From contig CM060731.1 in NCBI GenBank assembly GCA_030704615.1, positions 61,734,756-61,794,755 on the forward strand: DNA of 60,000 bases, written 5' to 3'. Each line of letters opens with the position of its first letter. Positions within the stretch are counted from its first letter, which is position 1. A program made the position numbers and the translations under genes. Positions 32,110-44,399 of this stretch are shown here, piece by piece. The DNA is from Takakia lepidozioides. Its lineage: Eukaryota; Streptophyta; Takakiopsida; Takakiales; Takakiaceae. The notes beneath the pieces are model-generated. The model saw only the letters and a program-made list of their open reading frames with translations. It was not told the DNA's origin and did no database searches.

Positions 32110-34230
32110 TGATCATATTTTTCAACACTACCCTGGTGGACATGTATGCCAAATGTGGGTGCATTGAGGATGCGAAGGGAGTTTTCAACGCTATGGCTGA
32201 ACAAGATGTGGTGTCGTGGCACGCGATGCTTGCAGGGTATGCACAACAGGGACGTGGGATGGTGGCTTTGGAGACCTATGATCAAATGATGGGGGAAGGG
32301 GTGAAGCCCAACCACATCACGTTTGTGTGCATTTGCAATGCATGTGCAAGCCTGGCAGCCCTGGAAAAGGGCAAAGAGGTGCATGGTTGCGTCGCGAAAG
32401 TTGGAATTGTACCACATGTCATTCTGAACTCTACCCTCATGGACATGTATACCAAATGTGGGAGGCATTTCAGCAGATTCAGATACGTTTGTCTGTCTCT
32501 TGCTTAAGTGCATCAAGATGAAAGGTCTGGAAACTGGAAAGCAGGTGAACACACACATTATCCAAAGTGGATTCATGCCAAGGATGTGAAGGGAGTTCTC
32601 AACACTATGGCTGAACAAGATGTGGTGTCATGGCACGCGATGCTTGCAGGGTATGCACAGCAGGGACGTGGGTTGGTGGCTTTGGAGACCTATGATCAAA
32701 TGATGGGGGAAGGGCTGAAGCCTAACCACATCACATTTGTGTGTGATTGCAATGTTTGTGCAAGTCTGGCAGCCCTGGAAAAGGGCAAAGAGGTCCATGG
32801 TGACATTGTCAAATCTGGAATTGTACCAGATGTCATTCTGAACTCTTCCCTTGTGGACATGTATGCCAAATGTGGGAGGCATTTCAGCAGATTCAGATAC
32901 GTTTGTCTGTCTCTTGCTTAAGTGTATCAAGATGAAAGGTCTGGAAACTGGAAAGCAGGTGCACACTCACATTATCCAAAGTGGATTCACGCAGTTTGCA
33001 TTATTAACACGGTTTGCAAACTTGAGTCGAAGGGGTGATGCCCGGCGAAATGTGGGTGCATCGAGGATGCGGAGGGAGTGTTTGATAGTATTGTCGTGGA
33101 GTGCGATGATTGCAGTGTATGCACAGCAAGGGCGCGACATGGAGGCTTTGGAGACCTATGAGCAAATGATGGGGGAAGGGGTGAAGCCCGACCACATCAC
33201 GTTTGTTTCCGTTTGCAATGCCTGTGCAAGCCTGGCAGCCCTGGAAAAGGGCAAAGAGGTCCATGGTGGCATCATCAAATCTGGAATTGTACCCGATGTC
33301 ATTCTGAACACTGCCCTGGTGAAAATGTATGTCAAACGTGCGTGCATCGTGGATCCACAGGGACAGTATGGCTGAACGAGATGTTCGTGGAACGCGATGC
33401 TTGCAGGGTATGCATAGCAGGGGCACGGGATGGAGGCTTTGGAGACCTATGAGCAGATGATGGGGGAAGGGGTGAAGCCCGACCACATCACGTTTGTGTT
33501 CGTTTGCAGTGCTTGAACAATACCCTTGTGGACGTGTATGCCAAATGTGGGAGCATTGAGGATGCGGAGGGGGTGTTCCATAGTATTGTTGAACGAGATT
33601 TGGTATCATGGAACGCCATGCTTGCAGGATATGCACAACAGGGGCGCGGGATGGAGCATTGCAGACCTATGAACAAATGATGGGGGAAGGGGTGAAGCCC
33701 GACCGCATCACCTTTATATGTGTTCTCTCTGCATGCAGCCACACTGGCCTACTGAATGAAGGAAGACGCTACTTCGATTCCCTGAGTCAAGATCATGGTG
33801 TCACTCTGACAGTAAAGCACTTTGGCTGCATGGTGGAACTTCTTGGACGTGCGGGACAACTGGATGAGGCAGTGGACCTGATTAATAAAATGCCAATCAA
33901 TCCAGATGTTGTGGTGTGGAAGGCCTTGCTTGGTGCCTGTAGAATCCATTTCAAAGTAGGGATGGCTGAACGTGCGGGAACATCCATCCTCAAGTGGGAT
34001 GAATAGGATGCCGCTACTTATGTGTTGCTATCAAACATCTATGCTGCAGCTGGCAGGTGGGATGATACTGTAAATGTGAGAAGAATGATGAAGGTCAGAG
34101 GGGTTAGAAAAGAGCCAGGTCGCTCCTGCATTGGGGTTGGCAATAGGGTGCACACCTTCGTTGTAGATGACAAGTTGCATCCCAGAATTAAGGAAATCCA
34201 TGCTGTCATTTTTCTGTGTCCTGCCTGTTT
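32110..34230 (+). pseudogene. PPR pseudogene, PLS class with E/E+ end, DYW missing
   Basis: Plus strand, broken into several frames: [80 protein letters not shown]. Then a repeated leader (HFSRFRYVCLSLA in one frame; SADSDTFVCLLLKCIKMKG, LETGKQVHTHIIQSGF in the other). The C-terminal end is VLSACSHTGLLNEGRRYFDS, CMVELLGRAGQLDEAVDLIN, MPINPDVVVWKALLGACRIH, ATYVLLSNIYAAAGRWDD and VRKEPGRSCIGVGNRVHTFV (E and E+ region). It ends near 34205 without a DYW domain. A TAG at 34004-34006 and several frameshifts break it. Orientation is opposite to the PPR blocks on both sides. Confidence 0.8.
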
Positions 34231-34309
34231 GTTCAACCATGCGGAATCTATCATGTATGCTCTACAGCTTCCCACTATAATGGGAGTTCCCATGGTCACT
34301 GCTCTTTAA

Positions 34310-35179
34310 GTTAATAGCAGATTGAGGGTTTGTCTTGGTAAGTTGGGGTCTGAGCTTTTCCAACTAGAGCTTATGGAAGCCAATGGAGAGTATCAAGAAG
34401 TAGAGTGAGGAAAAAGATTTGCTTGAAAGCAAACCGGCTCAGAAGGATACTCTCCAGAAGGAAACTCTCAAGAAGAACCTCATGTAATTGTGACAGGAAG
34501 TTTTACGGAGACGGAGTTAGGTGAAGTAAGATTTCCAAAGATTAGTACACCCATTCTTCATAAAGTTTGTCAGTACTTTTGTTGGTCCTAATAGCTGATG
34601 AAATTAGTAAAGAGGTCTAGCTGATAGTTATGTCTCTTCAAGATGTTGAGAGTCCAAATTTGGTGACACTCCTTACATGTGCTCTTTTATTCATACTTTC
34701 CACTTTAGGTCTAGAGTCTTTTGCTGGCATTGCAGTGGTAAGCAGACTGAATTTCATGTTGAACCTAAAATTCTGCTGGAACTTAATGATGGCAGCCAAT
34801 GATTGTTGTATGGTCTTTCTACAAAATGAGTTTTTATTGGGTCCTGGGGATGTGTACTGACCTGTGCAACTCTCCGCCATACAAAATGCTAATGTCCACC
34901 ATAAAACAAAAAAAACATGTGTATAATTTCAAATAATATGGAAAAACAAAATGTTAATGCGGACAGACAGAATCCAGATAAAATATAAACCAAGTGAAAA
35001 TAAAGATGAAAAAGATATCATATAAACAACATTTATAAGCAAAATCTACTTGTTGTATCAAAATGTGTCAGAGTCATTACACTGGTCAAATTATAATCAG
35101 ATGAAACAAGCCTCGAATTGCGAAACGTAAGAGGAAGGGAAACTACTACCACATTTTCTCCCTTGACTGTCTCATCAAA
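34310..35179. other. Unassigned spacer
   Basis: Sequence between the PPR pseudogene and the inverted-repeat block. Short frames on both strands around 34630-34880 match nothing. AT-rich from 34900 to 35080. Confidence 0.3.
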
Positions 35180-35279
35180 CTTGAATATAGCCCATCTATT
35201 TGGACGTTGTTCTCAGAAGTCGTCGCTAATAGTGCGGAGCAACGCGAAGCCCTAGTTAAATATAAGTCTATTTAAATTC

Positions 35280-35995
35280 TAGCGACGACCAAAGTTCGAG
35301 AGCTAGTTTAGCGTAGTGCCATAGTGCCCCGTTATCGTCGCCACGTTTCGTACGTCATCAATTTCTTTCTATCTACCCGGACTGCCCGTCCAAAAAACCA
35401 CAAAGAGAAGGTTTTTCGGAGCGTGCCCGCATTGCCCGGTTCTTGAAGTTCTTGAACTGCAGGAGCTCTACATTTTCCGCCATCGTTCACCTTGCAAGCT
35501 GCAAGCCCTCAACAGTCTCGCTGCTCAATGCAAACAGTGGCTTTTCGGCTTCGGTTTTCCTGCAAAGGTTCTGCAGATCACATCATTTTGCTTGCTTAGG
35601 CTTGTGAACGCCGTTACCAATTATCGTCCCACATTGCATCAATTTCATAGGCCAAGGCCAGATTTCAAACAGAAGATTACTTCTTATTTCCCTGTGGATC
35701 CATAACTACAAGAAATCTGCGTGGGTAGATGGTCAACTGGAAACAACAACAGCAGCAGCACAATTGAATGCATGAAGGCACCTTCTTGAACACATTTCAG
35801 CCTGTTTTTTCCTGTTATCAGAGTCGTCCCTAAATTTTCATGTTGAATTCTGCAAGTTAGCTCGTTGGTGGATCTAAGGTGGTTGGAGTGATTTTGACAT
35901 GTTACTGCCAATGTGGGAACAGGAACGTATCGGAAAACAGATAACAAAGACGAGGAGAAGCTCTGGAACGAATACGTTTCCGATGTCCTGGTATC
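35280..35995 (+). pseudogene. OSB-like gene remnant
   Basis: A leader like that at 8600 and 8960 ('gagagctagtttagcgtag', then 'gcccggttcttgaagttctt') is followed by a PDF half-motif with a frameshift (RPDFKQKIT, then WIHNYKKSAWVDGQLE, 35660-35750). After an intron-like gap comes DEEKLWNEYVSD (35950-35985), where the motif breaks off before WWDNR. Plus orientation. Confidence 0.5.
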
Positions 35996-36594
35996 TGCAG
36001 AAGTACTGAAGGTATGTCTTCCATTTATTTCCTTATTTAATGTCACAAGTAAGTGCTAAGATTATTATAGGGTACAGGCAGATGTAATCTAGCAAAATGT
36101 TCATGGTCATATTTATGGAAGGGTACAGAGGTTAGAATGCTGGCTAGCTGCGAAGTGAAGAAGTTTGTCCATCCTTCAAGTTAGCTTGGTCTTAGCAGGT
36201 TGTGTTTCAATCTCTGCCTGCTCTGCTGCACCGTGGTGGTTCTCACAAACCAATCCAACATTACCTGAAAAAAAAAAAACCCCAATTATTTACATTTATG
36301 TCCCCGTGTACAAAGGATAAATTATAAAGGGCCAGTAATTGTTGCAAGAAAGCCCATTTTGCTATTTTTCGCAAGTTTCCAACGACCAAAAGTACTTGAA
36401 ATTTCATATCTCCCACACCGCAAGTTCCAAGATTATGAGACCAAGCCGGTGCACCCCTCCTCATCGAGGGCTTTCCAATGGTACCAAACACCAAGGCTGG
36501 GCCCCGCGGTTGGGGAGATCTCAACAATGATACAAAACATTGTATTTCTTGCATATTACTGTTTAACATAACATTAATTTTAAGAATTGTGGAC

Positions 36595-36770
36595 TAGCCT
36601 AGTGGTATGGAGGTGGTGTTGATGTGATGATGGTCTCGAGCTCAAATTTGCATTGCGATATATACATATTTTCAAAGTTTTCGAAAAATTCAAGACACCA
36701 TGAGATTTGAACCCGCGATGAGAATCGTGACAATTATGACCCTTACCACTACGCTACCCTCCTACTCATG
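36595..36770. repeat. Two tRNA-like SINE heads in opposite orientation
   Basis: The plus strand at 36597 reads tagcctagtggtatgg (a perfect TRGCNNAGTGG A box). The minus strand from about 36768 to 36690 has ggtagcgtagtggtaaggg and a B box gggttcaaatctc. The two heads face each other over about 170 bases. No canonical tRNA fold can be asserted, so I call them SINE remnants. Confidence 0.45.
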
Positions 36771-36872
36771 CTAACCCATTGCTCTAGACTTATACTAGGG
36801 CTTCGCGTTGCTCTGCACTACTAGCAACGACTTCTGAGAAGGACGTCCGGACGGATGGGCCATACTCGAGGA

Positions 36873-37627
36873 TCATGAGAGAGAGAGTATGGATCATGCA
36901 GCCTGCCAAAATGTCGGTCACGCAGTTCCGATTGGTGGGGGGGGGGGGGGTACAACAAGTAGATTTGGACTATGATAAATCAGTATTTTTTATTATCTGT
37001 TGTGAGCATGCATTGGGACAAAATATAGACTTTTTGAAGAGGAGAAGGAGGATAAAATATGGTGGCCCTTACATGGAACGTTTAGATGTGTCTAATTTAA
37101 GCTCTACCAAGCTATGCTTTTGCTCCAGTTGTCGTCATTCGACTCTCTCTCCTCTCATGCTTTGGCCAACAGTTTGAGTCTTGACCTCTTTTAGTTGGAA
37201 TGAAAGCCCGTGTTTCTTGTGACGGAAATTCATCTAGTATCGGATGTTACACTTGACTGCAATGAGATCCCCTGAACGTACGGATTCTCAATCCATTTTT
37301 TGGTCATTTTCGTTAAGGACTTCTATTGTATTGTACATCTCGTCGTTGTTTGTTTTTTGACGTTTGTTGTTACGGGACGTCGAGCCAGAGTTGTTTGCGT
37401 TAGTTTTTAGGAGCTTTTTCGTTAAGCTCATGTTGTTTCCACCCATCCACGTCATGTCCTCGCCTCTCCTCCTCCAATTATCGAACCATTCTGTATTGTA
37501 TTTACATAATTGAACAAGTAATGGTTGTCTTCTATCAATATTGTGAATTTTGCATCTTTTAGTTCTTCAGCGAAAGTCACGAATCTGTAATTCCCAATTT
37601 TGCCAAGGTAGGGGAATTTTGCAATAC
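36873..37627. other. Unassigned spacer with poly(G) run
   Basis: Contains 14 G at 36937-36950. No recognised gene. The right end adjoins the small candidate gene at 37628-37861 and may hold its 3' region. Confidence 0.3.
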
Positions 37628-37861
37628 CTACGATGATTGTTCATGGTCTGAAGGGACGTTCCACATGGCGTTGTGGAAGTTTGCACTGTGGAAGTTTGTA
37701 CTGTAAGGCAGGCGCTTCCATGTGTTCCCCACCTTTAGGGCATGATGGTCATTGGACATGAAACTGTCATATATTACGTTTGTCATGTCTTGGTGGGTTA
37801 TTTCCTGGATTTGTTGGTCCGTTATAGTGTCTATTGTGTCGGCTATTTCCGACGATGACAT
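37628..37861 (-). CDS. Candidate small protein, 77 aa, unknown function
   Basis: Minus strand, starting MSSSEIADTIDTITDQQIQE and ending NAMWNVPSDHEQSS. The support is contextual. The ATG sits in aacaaccATGTC, close to the plant start context. Directly upstream is a CT-rich leader (tccctctctctctctctcca) of the kind common in plant 5' UTRs, and a TATA box lies 50 bases above the ATG. The protein is polar and acidic at the N-terminus, with no signal peptide or membrane segment. I recognise no domain. It could be a first exon of a longer gene or a truncated fragment. Confidence 0.4.
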   Translation of the reverse strand: MSSSEIADTIDTITDQQIQEITHQDMTNVIYDSFMSNDHHALKVGNTWKRLPYSTNFHSANFHNAMWNVPSDHEQSS

Positions 37862-37910
37862 GGTTGTTTGTGTGTATGGTGGAGAGAGAGAGAGAGGGAG
37901 GGGCAGATGA

Positions 37911-37921
37911 AAGTATATATC
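37911..37921 (-). promoter_or_regulatory. TATA box of the candidate small gene
   Basis: The minus strand reads tgatatatactttc, 50 bases above the ATG at 37861, followed by a pyrimidine-rich leader suited to a transcription start about 30 bases downstream. Confidence 0.45.
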
Positions 37922-38339
37922 AGTGGGTTTTTTAGGAGAATTAAACCCTAAAAGTGCGACTTTAAAATTAATCACGCTAATCTATAGAACGGTGGCTTTC
38001 TCTCTCAAACCGAGGTTGATGCTACACCGCTTTGCTGGGAAGTTAGGTGCAAAGTGCGATGTAACAGTATGTTATATTCCTCTGCTTCACCTGTACCTGG
38101 AAGCATCATTCAATTAGGGACCCTCTCACAATCGGTTATTTTTTTAGCAGCAACACCTAGTGAAGACAAAAGGCCTAGTCCATTGATGTTTGATTCAGGC
38201 CCAGCTATGCTAATTGAGGAATTCCAATAGGAGATGGCCCTTCACTTCCTGCTCACAATTGTTTTGTTCATGTCATAAAACAGAGAACCTCACATCAAAA
38301 CGTATAGGCTTACAAATACATACAGATCCATTTCCATTT

Positions 38340-39175
38340 TTCAGTGCTCAAAGACTGGCACAGGCATCAGAATACACATGAGGTTCACCTACCAGGCATA
38401 ACCCATTCACAATCTCCAAAGCCTCCCTGCCACACCCAGTACATAAACAGAGTACACATAAGTTGCTTGCTTTGCATCCTAAACGTACCCACATTGGGCA
38501 TATATGTCACCAGGGCAAAGTTCAGAATGAAATCTGGTACAATTCCAGCTTTGACAATGTCACCATAGACCTCTTTTGACCTTTTCCAGGGCTGCCAGGC
38601 TTGCACAAGCATTGCAATCACACAAAAACATGATGTGGTTGGGCTTCACCCCTTCCCCCATAATTTGATCATAGGTCTCCAAATCCACCATCCCACGTCC
38701 CTGCTGTGCATACCCTACGATGCTTGTGAGTGTGCACCTGCTTTCCAGCTTCCAGACCTTTCTTGGCGTGAATCCGCATCAGAGTTTGTTGGCACTAGGA
38801 AAGGGTTGAGACTGAGCTGCTCAACTACTCCCTGGTCTTACTGGGTTTACATAGTGTGCCAAGCACAACATCTGGTGCCAAAGCCTCCATCCAGTGCCCC
38901 TGCTATGCATACCCTACAAGCATCGAGTTCCATGACACCACATCTCATTCAGCCATACTGTTCTCTTCATACATGTCCACGAGGGTATTGTTCATAATGA
39001 CATGTGGTACAATTGCAGCTCTGACAATGTCGCCATGGACCTCTTTGCCCTTCTCCAGAGCTGCCAGGTTTGCACACGCATTGCAAACTATCAAAGGTTC
39101 ACTCAACCAGTAACTTGCAGAAATATGAAAATTGCATGCCCTTCTCCAGGGCTGCTAGGCTTGCACACGCACTGC
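38340..39175 (-). pseudogene. PPR fragments
   Basis: Minus strand: AMLVQAWQPWKRSKEVYGDI, VKAGIVPDFILNFALVTYMP and similar, in at least three frames, with short insertions of unrelated DNA near 38760-38850. No intact motif series. Confidence 0.65.
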
Positions 39176-39470
39176 AAACACACACAAACCTGATCAGCCC
39201 AACACCAATGGCCAGCTTCTCACTGTGGTGGCAAAGAGAAAATTCCTTTTCCTCCTTCCCCACATCATGAAATACAAAGCGCGTGTCAGGCACATACCCC
39301 GCCTCCTTTCATCTGCCCAGACAATCTTCTCAGCTCAGCATGGATTTCCTTAATTATGGGATGCAACTTGTCATCTACAGCGAAGGTGTGCACCCTATTG
39401 CAAATCTCAATGCAGCAGCAACCTGGCTCCTTTCTAACCCCTCTGACCTTCATCATTCTTCTCACCAACT
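39099..39470 (-). pseudogene. E+/DYW fragment fused to a PPR segment
   Basis: From 39468: [51 protein letters not shown] (E+ and PG box area). A frame change follows, then [20 protein letters not shown] and [14 protein letters not shown], the start of the DYW deaminase domain with its zinc-binding HSE. At 39195 it switches in frame to [18 protein letters not shown], a PPR motif, so the CxxC half of DYW is lost. Confidence 0.75.
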
Positions 39471-39479
39471 CCTGCTTTT

Positions 39480-40990
39480 ACGATGCAACCATGCACCCCT
39501 TTGCTCATTTCCAGGGTTGCCATGCTTGCAAACACCCAGACGTGATGTGGTCGGGCTTCACCCCTTCCCCCATCATTTGCTCATAGGTCTCCAAAGCCTC
39601 CATCCCACGCCCCTGCTGTGCATACCCTACAAGCATCGCATTCCACAACACCACATTTCATTCGGCGATATAGTTGAACACTGCCTTCGCATCCTCGATG
39701 CTCCCACATTTGGCATACATGTCCACGAGGGCATTGTTCAGAATAACATCGGATACAATTCCAGCTTTGACGATGTCACCATGGACCTCTTGCCCCTTTT
39801 CCAGGGCTCCCAAGCTTGCACACGCATTGCAAACACAAACTAGGGTGATGTGGTTGGGCTTCACCCCTTCGCAGAGTACACATAAGTTCCTTGCTTTGCA
39901 TCCTCACTACACCCACATTTGGCATACATGTCCACTAGGGCAGAGTTCAGAATGACATCTGGTACAATCCGAGCTTTGACAATGTCACCATGGACCTCTT
40001 TACCCTTTTCCACGGCTGTCAGGCTTGCACAAGCATTGGAATCACCAACAAATGTGATGTGGTTGGGCTTCACCCCTTCCCCCATCAATTGATCATAGGT
40101 CTCCAAAGCCACCAACCCACGTCCCTGCTGTGCATACCCTGCAAGCATAGCGTGCCACAACACCACATCTTGTTCAGCCATAGTGTTGAAAACTCCCTTC
40201 GCATCCTTGGCATGAATCCACTTTGGATAATGTGAGTGTGCACCTGCTTTCCAGCTTCCAGACCTTTCATCTTGATGCACTTAAGCAAGAGACAGACAAA
40301 CGTATCTGAATCTACTGAAATGCCTCTCACAGTAATTGGCATACATGTCCACGAGGGTATTGTTCAGAATAACATCTGGTACAATTCAACCTTTCGCGAT
40401 GTCACCATGCACCTCTTTGTCCTTTTCCAGGGCTGCCAGGCTTGCACATACATTGCAAATGCACACACAAACGTGATGTGGTTGGGCTTCACCCCTTCCC
40501 CCATCAATTGATCATAGGTCTCCAAAGCCACCAACCCACGTCCCTGCTGTGCATACCCTGCAAGCATAGCGTGCCACAACACCACATCTTGTTCAGCCAT
40601 AGTGTTGAAAACTCCCTTCGCATCCTTGGCATGAATCCACTTTGGATAATGTGAGTGTGCACCTGCTTTCCAGCTTCCAGACCTTTCATCTTGATGCACT
40701 TAAGCAAGAGACAGACAAACGTATCTGAATCTGCTGAAATGACTCTCACAGTAATTGGCATACATGTCCACGAGGGTATTGTTCAGAATGACATCTGGTA
40801 CAATTCAACCTTTCGCGATGTCACCATGCACCTCTTTGCCCTTTTCCAGGGCTGCCAGGCTTGCACATACATTGCAAATGCACACACAAACGTGATGTGG
40901 TTGGGCTTCACCCTTCCCCCATCATTTGATTACCTCTTTGCCCTTTTCCAGGGCTGCCAGACTTGTACAAGCATTGCAATCACACACAAA
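39480..40990 (-). pseudogene. PPR pseudogene with 419-bp tandem duplication
   Basis: Minus strand. The repeated unit carries SADSDTFVCLLLKCIKMKG, LEAGKQVHTHIIQSGFMP, then [12 protein letters not shown] / AKGVFNTMAEQDVVLWHAML by frame, GEGVKPNHITFV and [20 protein letters not shown]. Units begin about 40342 and 40761, offset exactly 419 bases, and are nearly identical. A third partial unit covers about 40770-40930. Left of the duplication, 39658-39864 encodes MKPNHITLVCVCNACASLG, EVHGDIVKAGIVSDVI and MYAKCGSIEDAKAV. No complete gene. Confidence 0.78.
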
Positions 40991-41039
40991 CGTGATGTCC
41001 ATTTTGTCCATTTTGTCAAACACTTCACGGATATCCTGT

Positions 41040-43235
41040 AGTGTGAAAAGAAGGGGCATGAATCCCCTTCTGTGTGATTCTAATTGTACTCCTCTCTTGT
41101 TGAAGCGAAACAAAAGGAAGGAATGTTCCAGTGATTCAACCATCGTCACACGGCTGTGGGTTTCCCTCAGGTCGTTCGTGATCAGAGTTCATGCAATCCT
41201 CATCCACGCCGTAGCGGAAGAGAAGACATGGATGGGGAGTGTGGATTGTTCTTGCTCTTGGTTCTACTTTTATACAACAGCCTTGCCCTACATGTACAGC
41301 ACCATCAGTGCTGCCATGATGTCTTCAGTGATGCAACCAGCCCTATGTCAGTGCTAAACACGACCCTTGTGGGCAGCTCCCTTGAGCAGCAACACGTCGG
41401 AAGCCCCTTTTTGTAATGAGATCACGGATTAGAGGGAGGCAGTTCAGATCTGCCATGAACTGCAGGCCTACTGGTTTTCTTCAGGGTTCATGTTTTCTTC
41501 ATCTTATCTCCCCAATTGGCCATCCCTCATCAACCCCTTTTACTGGGCAGCTCTCTCCCTTCCCAAACCTTTTTTTTTCTCTCTCTCTCTCTCTCTCTTT
41601 CTTGGTGGTACAGATTCCTCACTTTTTCAACAGCAGCATATCTACAATGCAATGCAATGCACATTCAGCCAGGTATCCAGTGCACCCAGCCTTGGAATCA
41701 ACCTTGGTCACACAAGACATGATCAGCCCCTTCATCAGTCTCTCTCATGCCAATGACTGACCCTTCACACTACCTTTTCCCAAAGGGGACCCATTTGCCC
41801 AAACAGTTCACACCCTTCTACAGGTCTCAAACTAAACACCCTAACAGCTCTCTTTTTCCCATCAACTGTGAACCTCAGTTGTTCATATGCTGAGACCACT
41901 CTGAAAATCAGTTCCAAACCCCAAATCAGTGTTGGTTTTGCTTCCCCATCCACATCATCCCTTCTCTATTTCCAAACAGTTCTAGCTAACCCTCACTGGT
42001 GCCCTCAATCAGCTAAGCTAGGTCTACATTGGCTCCAATGTATCAACACCCAGGGCTGCATTGTGTGCAGGCTCATGATACTGAAACAAAGAACAAAAAC
42101 AAGACGAACAGCAACCATTCTGACTCTGTGATGCTATCTCTGTCCCCACTCATTTCTCCTACTGACAATGTAACATCAGGTGCATCCATCTCCACCCTAT
42201 CCTGGTTTGAAGTCCAGTGTCTCCATTCCATTTCTCAAAGCTTTTTCCCTTCTCACATATCTCTCTCTCTTTCTCTATACAAAGAGTCAGTCCAAAAATT
42301 TCACCAAAACGATTTCTAAGTGCCAAAAAAAGGAAGCCAGCAATCTACGAACTTATCTGTCTTATACTCCAGTGAAGCGGTGGGTCTGCCTGCCAAGATG
42401 GCACCTCACTATCTCCGTCAGCAGCCACATTAACGCCTCTTCTCGTCTTGATTCCAGTATTCATCATGCCATGACGGCTCTGCTTCATCCTATGGCAACA
42501 TCCCTGTGGCTTGCCAACTAAATACCCTATCCTTCTATATGTGCAATTCTTCCCTAAGAATTGATATGGTCCTATAGCAAGAAGACAGAAAGCAGCTCTA
42601 AGTTTTAATTACAGATAACCTGAGTTGCCATCTACACAAACCAGCACTTCACATGCCTTGGCAGCTGTTGAGCCGCTCCATCCCCTCCATTGATTGTGCC
42701 CACAACTCCACTTCCCTGTTCTCTGGCAGCTGGCCGTTTTCCTTGCATGCTCATCCTCTCATAACTGTGTTCTTCAAGGCAATGGCGGCAGCGGTGGTGC
42801 ACCGCTCTCCTTACATGCTCATCCTTCAGAAATTGATCACTACCATGAAGAAAGCGGCACCGCTTCCCTTTGCACAGAATACCAAGCAGAAGCCCTTAAC
42901 GCCGCTTTTAAATCACAGAGTCCCCTAGCGTAGGTGCAACCTCCTAAGACAGACTGCCCTGCCAACACCACTGCTTGCAGCAGCTGCTAAGAGTTGCCCG
43001 TCATTTTCCTCCTCGTCTTCCTCAACCCGCGTTTCTAGGTTAAACATCTGCGATGAAAACATTCATCCTAAGGATGAAAATACGCATGGTCATGACTTAG
43101 CCACTTTTTATCCTGGCAGAGCATTAGCATAGTGTGCCCATGATATTACCTGTATGCAGGGATAAATCCCTCCCGTAATTGGTACCCGGGCACTCCCTTT
43201 GTAGCAATGCAGAATCTTAACGGTAAAACAAAAAT
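41040..43235. other. Unassigned 2.2 kb, no recognised gene
   Basis: A (CT)n tract lies at 41578-41600. Several plus-strand frames of 80-115 codons (41416-41760, 42180-42521, 42653-42928) have compositions typical of CT-rich non-coding DNA, and none matches a family I know. Confidence 0.35.
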
Positions 43236-43240
43236 TAATG

Positions 43241-44240
43241 TTACTCCCCTGCATTCACACTACAATCCTTCATTATCCTGCATTTGGCATACATGTCAAG
43301 GAGGGTTGTCTCCAAAATGATATCTCGTGCAATTCCAGCTTTGATAATGTCAGCATGAACCTCTTTGCCTTTTTCCAGGGCCGCCAAGTTGGCACATGCG
43401 GTGAGAAGGCAAACAAATGTGACCTTGTTGGGTGTCACACCTTTTTGAATCATTTGCTCATATATCTCAAACACCTCCCTGCTACTCCCATGTTGTGCAT
43501 ATCCCGCAATTATTGTGCTCCGTGAGACCACATTTCGTTCAGCCATCTTGTCAAACATTTGATGTGCTGTTCAGTCCGTCGCTCCACAGAAACAGCCTGT
43601 GCTACACGTGATGATGTGTCCACTCCAACCCATGCCACATCTTGTTCAGCCATAGTGTTGAACACTCCCTCCACATCCTCAATGCTCCCACATTTGGCAT
43701 ACATGTCCACGAGGGTATTGTTCATAATCACATCTGGTACAATTCCAGCTTTGGTGATGTCACCATGGACCTCTCTCCACTTTTCCAGAGCTCCCAGGCT
43801 TGCACACGCATTGCAAACACAAACAAATGTGACATGGTTGGGCTTCACCCCTTCGCGCAGCATTTGCTCATAGGTCTCCAAAGCATTCCTACCACACCCA
43901 TGCTTGGTAAATCCTTGAAACTCCATTTGCATCCTTAATGCACCCACATTTGGCATACATGTCCACCAGGGTAGTGTTCAGAATGACAACTGGTACAATT
44001 CCAGCTTGGACGATGTCACCATGGACCTCTTTCCCCTTTTCCAGAGCTCCCAGGCTTGCACACGCATTGCAAACACAAACAAATGTGATGTGGCTGGGCT
44101 TCACCCCTTCACCCCCTTCACGCAGCATTTGCTCATAGGTCTCCAAAGCATTCCTACCACACCCATGCTTGGTAAATCCTGCCAACATTATATTCCACGT
44201 GATCAAAGATGTTGAGGCATTCTGTTGAACACTTGGTGAG
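43241..44240 (-). pseudogene. PPR pseudogene segment
   Basis: Minus strand, three nearly open parts: 43889-44206 ([60 protein letters not shown]); 43510-43956 (a second copy of FTKHGCGRNALETYEQMLRE and following, with [20 protein letters not shown]); 43241-43558 (AERNVVSRSTIIAGYAQHGS, VTFVCLLTACANLAALEKGK, TLLDMYAKCRIMKD). The last piece is from a different PPR subfamily. Duplications and frameshifts throughout. Confidence 0.75.
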
Positions 44241-44399
44241 CATCCATGATGTTGAATCTGTCAAACCCTCATCTGATCCTCCAGCCCTCTCTGGCAGTAC
44301 ATGATGGTCAAGACTCTCAGGAAATGGTGGATGGTCTGAGTAGCTACATAGATCAATGAATGAAGCAAGACACTTGCATCTTGCCAAGAAAACATCCTT

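Larger units (their letters stand above)
35180..36872. mobile_element. Block bounded by ~85-bp inverted repeats, possible TIR element
   Basis: The left copy (35180-35266) contains tctcagaagtcgtcgctaat, agtgcggagcaacgcgaagc, cctagt. The right copy (36785-36872) is its inverse with about 85 percent identity over ~85 bases. The block between them, about 1.5 kb, includes an OSB remnant and a fragment of the 'aagtacttgaaatt' dispersed repeat. A third copy of the same end is solitary at 11730-11815, so two independent insertions in opposite orientation are also possible. No transposase is seen. Confidence 0.4.

Noticed and set aside
24437-34230. Ty3 element as the agent that inverted the PPR block
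   Set aside because: Tempting because orientation changes across it, but the element lacks its second LTR and the flanks do not show a shared target duplication, so no mechanism can be inferred.
36595-36770. A functional tRNA gene
   Set aside because: A and B box-like words are present, but I cannot form a complete cloverleaf with acceptor stem; a SINE head fits better.
41416-42940. A gene on the plus strand of the 41.4-42.9 kb region
   Set aside because: Several medium frames overlap in all three phases, the sequence is CT-rich, and no motif or splice chain is convincing.
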